The notes beneath the pieces are model-generated. The model saw only the letters and a list, made by a program, of their open reading frames with translations, made no database searches and was not told the origin of the DNA. Source: Halobacillus sp. A5 (lineage in GTDB: Bacteria > Bacillota > Bacilli > Bacillales > Halobacillaceae). From it: 64,000 nucleotides of DNA. Below are positions 59,381 to 64,000 of the stretch, in pieces. Positions within the stretch are counted from its first letter, which is position 1. Every line of letters starts with the position of its first letter. The translations under genes were made by a program, and so were the position numbers. The stretch is from positions 1,364,001 to 1,428,000 of the forward strand of contig NZ_JAIZEO010000001.1 in NCBI RefSeq assembly GCF_024189315.1, written 5' to 3'.

Positions 59381-60112
59381 TCACATACCCACACCCTTTA
59401 GATATTCTCTTAGATATACGTAATCCCCAGCTAGAATAATAACCATGGCAATGATGAATTTACGATTCCGCTCTAAAGTTTTTTTGCTGACCTCTACTTT
59501 GCAAACTAAATCCTTCATTGGCAGTCTGCCTTTAAGAAGGACCTGTTCACGCAGCAGTTCATCATTATAAACAATACGAGCAACCTGAATTGCGGATTCT
59601 CTTGCATCTATGTGCTTTGGGGAAGATTCTGTTAGTTCTTCGAAGGTCAGTCCATACTTTTGCAGCTGGGTTTGAAATTCGACGATTTCTTCCCTCCGGT
59701 ACCAGGCTTCAGTTTCCAGTGCGAAACGGTCTTTCGCTGCTTTTATTTCAGAAGGATTCTCCATCTGTTCATCATCAACGTATTCTTCGTCCAGTGACAT
59801 CATTTTAGGACGTTTCTGTTCATTGCGAATATAATCGATTACTTTACGCTTAATCACAAGCTTCGCAAATGACAGAAACGAGCTTCCTTTATCATAGGAA
59901 TACGCATGAATCGCTTCATTAAAAGCCAGTAAGCCAACACTGAATTCGTCATCCTTAGCTGGGTCTATATATCTTTTACATACTTCAGAAACACTTTTGG
60001 CGATAAAAGGTTGATACTGTTGCAGAATTTCATTTTTGGCATCGTCGTCTCCCTCTTTTGCTGCTGCTACACGTTCATCAAGGGAGGTGTCTTTCTTTCT
60101 TAACAGGCGCAT
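59381..60112 (-). CDS. sigI: RNA polymerase sigma factor SigI
   Basis: Alternative sigma-70-related factor (about 243 residues) for heat and cell-wall stress. The N-terminal region-2-like domain has FIAKSVSEVCKRYIDPAKDD and the sigma-factor promoter-melting stretch SFLSFAKLVIKRKVIDYIRN. The C-terminal region-4-like helix-turn-helix includes LVCKVEVSKKTLERNRKFI. ATG 60112 is six bases after an in-frame TTG; GGAGGTGGTGAAGG precedes both. rsgI follows at once, the standard sigI-rsgI operon. Confidence 0.94.
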   Translation of the reverse strand: MRLLRKKDTSLDERVAAAKEGDDDAKNEILQQYQPFIAKSVSEVCKRYIDPAKDDEFSVGLLAFNEAIHAYSYDKGSSFLSFAKLVIKRKVIDYIRNEQKRPKMMSLDEEYVDDEQMENPSEIKAAKDRFALETEAWYRREEIVEFQTQLQKYGLTFEELTESSPKHIDARESAIQVARIVYNDELLREQVLLKGRLPMKDLVCKVEVSKKTLERNRKFIIAMVIILAGDYVYLREYLKGVGM

Positions 60113-60137
60113 GATCAACCTTCACCACCTCCAGCCA

Positions 60138-60157
60138 CTCATACGATTTCGTATGAG
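60138..60157. promoter_or_regulatory. Perfect palindrome immediately upstream of sigI
   Basis: CTCATACGATTTCGTATGAG is a 9+9-bp perfect inverted repeat with a two-base centre, ending 26 bases before the sigI ATG. On the minus strand it contains CGAA, the core of SigI-type -10 elements, and ACGCCC lies about 19 bases further upstream (60171-60176). It may be an operator over an autoregulated promoter or a leader hairpin. Confidence 0.5.
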
Positions 60158-60521
60158 CACTCTTTTATTTGGGCGTTTCTTTAAAAATAATTTCAATTAG
60201 ATTACATTTTTGTATCAACCATTAAAACTGAAGTAATTTTTACTAATCTTATAAATAGGTATGTTTTTGGTATTTAATCGAGCAAGACAATTTTACTTAA
60301 TATTCGACGAAAATTCCACCACACTCGATTTACAGTTTGTTAAATAATCATTTCAAAAAACAGGGCAAATGTCACACTAATTTTCATTAAGAATATATGC
60401 CCCGAACTAACGACTTCTAACTAGTACTTTATACCCCATTCGAACAAAGTTCCATACCTCTGCGTTTAAATTTTCTCATATAGGTTATACCCTCATTAGC
60501 GGTATATTGGGAGGTGAGAGT
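60158..60521. other. AT-rich divergent intergenic region
   Basis: About 360 bases between sigI and the next plus-strand gene with no supported coding sequence. It should hold promoters for both; no clear sigma-A boxes or repeats stand out apart from the palindrome noted separately. Confidence 0.4.
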
Positions 60522-61109
60522 ATGAAAGCTCTGTTGTTAAACTGCAGCTTGGAAAAAGGGCATAAAGAAACAGACACCGAACAATTACTTGATCGATCTG
60601 CATTAAATTTTCAAAAAGAAAAAGTAGATGTAGAGCGAATACACCTGCGTGATTTTCACATTGCATTTGGGGTCACGAGTAACTTAAATGGAAATGATGA
60701 ATGGCCATTCGTATTTAATAAAATTTGTGAAGCGGATATTGTTTTATTAGCCACTCCCGTTACATTAGGTGAAAAAAGCAGTGTCGCAACACTAATTATT
60801 GAACGCCTTGAAGGTTATCACAATATGAAGAACAAAAAAGGACAGCACCTGTTTTACAATAAGGTGGGAGGCATAATCGCTGTTGATGGAGGTGACGGCG
60901 GCGCCAGGGTGGCCGTTCAGTCCATTATGTACAGCTTCTCGATGCTCGGGTTCAGCATCCCCCCTCATGCCGGCACGATTTGCGGTGAATCGCTTCTTAA
61001 TGAATCAGGCGTCCTGTCAGCTGAAGACAATATATTTCAAATGACCTCTAATTTAATTAACTTCGCTGAAATCTTAACCTTTCATCCTATCCCTGTAGTA
61101 AAAGAATAA
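60522..61109 (+). CDS. NADPH-dependent FMN reductase / flavodoxin-fold family protein
   Basis: A 195-residue flavodoxin-fold protein. MKALLLNCSLEKGHKETDTE aligns with the FMN phosphate loop of NADPH-dependent FMN reductases, ADIVLLATPVTLGEKSSVAT with the second FMN loop, and VGGIIAVDGGDGGARVAVQS with the third. The loop is lengthened and lacks the usual Ser/Thr pair, so FMN binding should be confirmed. ATG 60522 behind GGGAGGTGAG. Single gene. Confidence 0.8.
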   Translation: MKALLLNCSLEKGHKETDTEQLLDRSALNFQKEKVDVERIHLRDFHIAFGVTSNLNGNDEWPFVFNKICEADIVLLATPVTLGEKSSVATLIIERLEGYHNMKNKKGQHLFYNKVGGIIAVDGGDGGARVAVQSIMYSFSMLGFSIPPHAGTICGESLLNESGVLSAEDNIFQMTSNLINFAEILTFHPIPVVKE

Positions 61110-61111
61110 AT

Positions 61112-61145
61112 TGATCCCCCGCCTTTGTCTTTAAGGCAGGGGATT
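61112..61145. terminator. Bidirectional terminator
   Basis: ATCCCCnGCCTT pairs with AAGGCnGGGGAT around TGTCTTT, overlapping the 3' end of the protease gene. Confidence 0.78.
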
Positions 61146-61946
61146 TTCACTTTCTTCGTAATAGTAGTCAATAGGGACAGCCAGACCCACTCTGCCAAAG
61201 TCATCATTTCTGGAAGTGGCAAAAACAACAGCTGTTACTTCCCCATCTGCATTAATCACCGGACTCCCGGAATTTCCTCTGTATATAGGGGCGTCCAGCA
61301 TGAGTACAGGACGGTTCCAATCATCGATTTCAGTATAATCAATAATGTTTCCTTTATTAGCCACCCCGGAAAAGCTTAACGGGTTACCAATAAAAGAAAA
61401 GCTTTCATTCGTACTAAATTTCGTTTCAGAAGCCAGCGGCAGGTGAGGAAAGTCTTTGCCTTCTGCTTTTAATACCGCCAAATCTACGCCGGGCATTTCT
61501 TCAACAACCTCAGCTTCATGAAGCCCTGTTTCTGGAAAGCTGACGGAGACTCTAGTTTCCTCTTCCACAACATGATGATTAGTCAAAATGAACCCTTCGT
61601 CACTAATGGAAAAACCAGTCCCCCTGCTCTCTCCTGCTTTTATCGTAACTACCGAACGCTTATAGTCCGAAATTTCATCATTAGTTGAGAGCTTAGCTGA
61701 GGTGACTAAAAAATCAAAAGCAGGAATCGACAGCGTATTAGGCAGAATGGCCGCAGCCATCATAAATGCAATCAGGTAAAAAATCCATTTAGGAAAAGGT
61801 CTGGTTTTTTCATTCTTTTCTTTTGCTGCTCTTTCAAGTGCTTTTTTCTTCTCTTCCTGCACGAGAATATACATCTCTTCCTCGTCAATTTCTTCATATA
61901 GATCTTTATCAATTATATCTTTTTCTTTTTTGTCACGATCAGTCAT
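61131..61946 (-). CDS. HtrA-like membrane serine protease without PDZ domain
   Basis: A 271-residue protein with an acidic/basic cytoplasmic N-terminus, one membrane helix (about 52-70, WIFYLIAFMMAAAILPNTLS) and an external trypsin-like domain. The catalytic triad is His in GFILTNHHVV, Asp in GVDLAVLKAE and Ser in YRGNSGSPVIN. There is no C-terminal PDZ domain, unlike HtrA/HtrB. Probably a quality-control protease at the membrane surface. Close to sigI-rsgI and the exporter subunit but in a separate unit. Confidence 0.85.
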   Translation of the reverse strand: MTDRDKKEKDIIDKDLYEEIDEEEMYILVQEEKKKALERAAKEKNEKTRPFPKWIFYLIAFMMAAAILPNTLSIPAFDFLVTSAKLSTNDEISDYKRSVVTIKAGESRGTGFSISDEGFILTNHHVVEEETRVSVSFPETGLHEAEVVEEMPGVDLAVLKAEGKDFPHLPLASETKFSTNESFSFIGNPLSFSGVANKGNIIDYTEIDDWNRPVLMLDAPIYRGNSGSPVINADGEVTAVVFATSRNDDFGRVGLAVPIDYYYEESENPLP

Positions 61947-61979
61947 TATTCCACCTCGTGAACTAGTGTAGGCATTATC

Positions 61980-64000
61980 TTAAACAGCCGGCTGCTTTAA
62001 AGTACCTTGCTGCATCTTATACATTTGGTGATACTTACCGCCTTCTTCAATAAGAGTTTCATGACTGCCTCTTTCTATGATTGTACCACGTTCCAGCACA
62101 AATATTTGATCCGCTTGCTTAATTGTTGATAGGCGGTGGGCAATGACTAATGTAGTTCTTCCTTGCTTAAGCACTTCCAACGCTTGTTGAATCAGCTGCT
62201 CTGTTTCTGTATCAATATTAGCCGTTGCCTCATCGAGTATTAATATAGCCGGATCGAAAGCAAGTGCTCTTGCAAAAGAAATTAGCTGCCGTTCTCCCAT
62301 TGACAGAGAGTCGCCGTTTTCACGCAGTGGAGTATCGTATGTTAAAGGCAGTTTATTTATAAAACGATCTGCTCCTACTGCTGTTAGGGACTGGATAGCC
62401 ATTTCCCGGGAAATGTTTTTATCATTCATTGTCACATTTGAGAGAATCGTGCCAGAGAAAATAAACGGGTCCTGCAATACGATCCCCATATGGCTGCGAA
62501 TTTGCTGTCTTGACCATTCTGTAATTGAATGATTATCGACAGAAATCGTGCCTTTTTGATGATCATAAAAACGGAATAGAATATTCATTATAGAACTTTT
62601 ACCCGAACCAGTATGACCAACAAATGCAGCTGTTTCTCCTGGTCTTATGTCAAAAGTCAGGTCATGTAATACGTAATCCTTATCGTTATAGGCGAACGAA
62701 ACCTGATCAAATTCGATATGACCTTCATAGCGTTTCATTGGGAGGGCGCAAACGTCCTCCCCCGGTTCATTCATTAATTCAAATACTCTTCCTGCTGCGA
62801 CCCTCGCTTGTTCCAATTGAGGAAGCTGGTTAACGAGATCCGTTACAGGCTGAAATAAACGGTTTAAATAATCGACAAAAGCATACAGCACACCTGCTGT
62901 TACAATCCCTTCCGCTCCAATAGTTCCAGATCCGAAATACCAAAGAAAGGCAACAAAGGCCAGGTTTCTTATGACATTTACTAAATTAAATGAAGTAAAC
63001 GCGCTTAACTTCACTAACTTTCGTGCAAAAGTAAAGTGCCTCTGATTCAGTCGCTCAAAATCTCCGGATACTTGCTTTTCCTGACGGAAGGCTTGAATAA
63101 TTGACATCCCTTGTATCGCTTCATTAATGTTTCCGTTCATGTCGCTCACTGTTGACCGGACGACTGTATTAAATTTGCCGCCATAATATTTATAGACCCT
63201 CATCCATATTAGAATAATGGGAATAACCAGCAAGCAGAGAAGCGCTAATTTAGCATCCAGCAAGAATAAAGCCAAAAGAATGCCTGTCATATAAATTATA
63301 CTGGATACAAAGGTAGCTAGTACTTTTACATACAGCTCACGAATCGCTTCTGTATCATTTGTAACCCGGGCTACAATCTTTCCTGCCGGCTGATTAACAA
63401 AATAACCCATAGGAAGTCTTTGAATATGGCTGAATAAGTCATCTCTCATTTTACGTATAATTCGATTAGACGTCTTTTGCAGAATAAAGGTGTGGACAAA
63501 CTGAAAACAAGCAGCCACAAGTAATAATCCAATGTATAATGCAAGCAGCCAATATATTGGAGTCTGTTCCGGTTGAAAGAATTGGTACAGCTCATTTATT
63601 GATAACTTCTCCCCTTCGACTTCTACCGTTCCCTCAGGGGTATCTATTGTTAAAGTGCCCTGCTCCTCCACACTACGAGTGCCGTATAAGGGGACCTTCT
63701 CATCAATAAAATAATAATTTCTGTCAACTTGAAGAATAACGGCTTCTGACTTAGTCTCTGCATTTTCCGTTACACGATCGTCCCGCACATATAGTTTATC
63801 ATTATAAGGCACTGACCACTTACTTTCCTCTTCCACTTCATGCCAGGTCGTTTCTATTCCTACGATATGTTTATCAATTAAATGCTTGGCTATAAATGGT
63901 CCTGTCAGCTCAAGAGCGACGGCTATGATAAGACAGACGAGACCAATTATGATATTTCGTTTAAAGGTAAATGCGTATTGAAATAACTTTTTTTCAGTCG
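61980..64000 (-). CDS. yheH: Heterodimeric ABC exporter subunit YheH/BmrD (5' end cut by window edge)
   Basis: Half-size exporter with fused membrane and ATPase domains; in B. subtilis YheI-YheH (BmrC-BmrD) pumps several drugs. About 673 codons are visible and the frame runs open through the right edge, so the first few residues are missing. Six helices and a long extracellular insert between helices 1 and 2 (as in YheH) precede the ATPase: Walker A GHTGSGKSS, signature LSMGERQ and Walker B ILILDEATANID. The signature deviates from LSGGQ, as is usual in one subunit of such heterodimers. The partner gene should lie just outside. Confidence 0.9.
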   Translation of the reverse strand, partial: TEKKLFQYAFTFKRNIIIGLVCLIIAVALELTGPFIAKHLIDKHIVGIETTWHEVEEESKWSVPYNDKLYVRDDRVTENAETKSEAVILQVDRNYYFIDEKVPLYGTRSVEEQGTLTIDTPEGTVEVEGEKLSINELYQFFQPEQTPIYWLLALYIGLLLVAACFQFVHTFILQKTSNRIIRKMRDDLFSHIQRLPMGYFVNQPAGKIVARVTNDTEAIRELYVKVLATFVSSIIYMTGILLALFLLDAKLALLCLLVIPIILIWMRVYKYYGGKFNTVVRSTVSDMNGNINEAIQGMSIIQAFRQEKQVSGDFERLNQRHFTFARKLVKLSAFTSFNLVNVIRNLAFVAFLWYFGSGTIGAEGIVTAGVLYAFVDYLNRLFQPVTDLVNQLPQLEQARVAAGRVFELMNEPGEDVCALPMKRYEGHIEFDQVSFAYNDKDYVLHDLTFDIRPGETAAFVGHTGSGKSSIMNILFRFYDHQKGTISVDNHSITEWSRQQIRSHMGIVLQDPFIFSGTILSNVTMNDKNISREMAIQSLTAVGADRFINKLPLTYDTPLRENGDSLSMGERQLISFARALAFDPAILILDEATANIDTETEQLIQQALEVLKQGRTTLVIAHRLSTIKQADQIFVLERGTIIERGSHETLIEEGGKYHQMYKMQQGTLKQPAV

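Overview
The window reads as the chromosome of a low-to-moderate GC, endospore-forming Firmicute of the family Bacillaceae, most likely a moderately halophilic or halotolerant genus near Halobacillus or Virgibacillus. Genus is inference; no rRNA is present. Supporting signs are the Bacillus-type gene order prsA-yhaL-yhaM-yhaN-yhaO-yhaP-yhaQ-yhaR-yheA-yheB-ssp, sporulation genes (a SASP, yhaL, spoVR, a YhcN-like lipoprotein, a YjcZ-type peptide), glycine-betaine import (opuAA/opuAB), an NhaC antiporter, and very acidic secreted proteins (PrsA, an M15 peptidase, the YhcN-like protein). No tRNA, rRNA, CRISPR array, prophage or intact insertion sequence was seen.

Layout. 1-4.7 kb: left-truncated opuA operon, its divergent GbsR-type regulator, scoC/hpr, small membrane proteins. 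5-18.4 kb: prsA and the convergent yha/yhe cluster (exoribonuclease YhaM, SbcCD-like YhaN/YhaO, NatAB-like YhaPQ, YhaR, YheA, YheB), interrupted by a second GbsR-like regulator, ending with a CsoR/CstR-type repressor. 18.4-21.2 kb: yxkF-msmX, a decayed msmX relative carrying the same promoter, then a SASP gene. 21-31 kb: fumarase, a phospholipase-C-like protein, UMF1-type transporter, M15 carboxypeptidase, WrbA, a MneP-like manganese exporter, a collagen-like Gly/Pro protein. 31-43 kb: azlCD, nhaC, MBL-fold protein, a periplasmic-binding-fold protein, twin cold-shock genes, map, acetyltransferases and an ABC exporter. 43-50 kb: M19 dipeptidase, SDR reductase and a TAXI-type TRAP operon. 50-64 kb: D-amino acid aminotransferase, spoVR, YhcN-like protein, yhcX with a flavoprotein reductase and DUF1499 protein, sigI-rsgI, FMN-reductase-like protein, HtrA-like protease and a right-truncated yheH/bmrD exporter subunit.

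The genes are mostly housekeeping and stress functions: osmoprotection and ion balance (OpuA, NhaC, MneP, YhaPQ), envelope quality control (PrsA, SigI/RsgI, HtrA-like protease, M15 peptidase), DNA and RNA repair or turnover (YhaM/N/O) and sporulation. I found no clearly new multi-gene defence or biosynthetic system. The most unusual items are nucleotide-scale: the duplicated msmX promoter with a gene remnant; two candidate genes that seem to use ATT or ATC starts; perfect palindromes in front of the opuA regulator and sigI; near-identical leaders on the twin csp genes; and three structured, non-coding repeat-like elements at 12.4, 38.25 and 53.0 kb.
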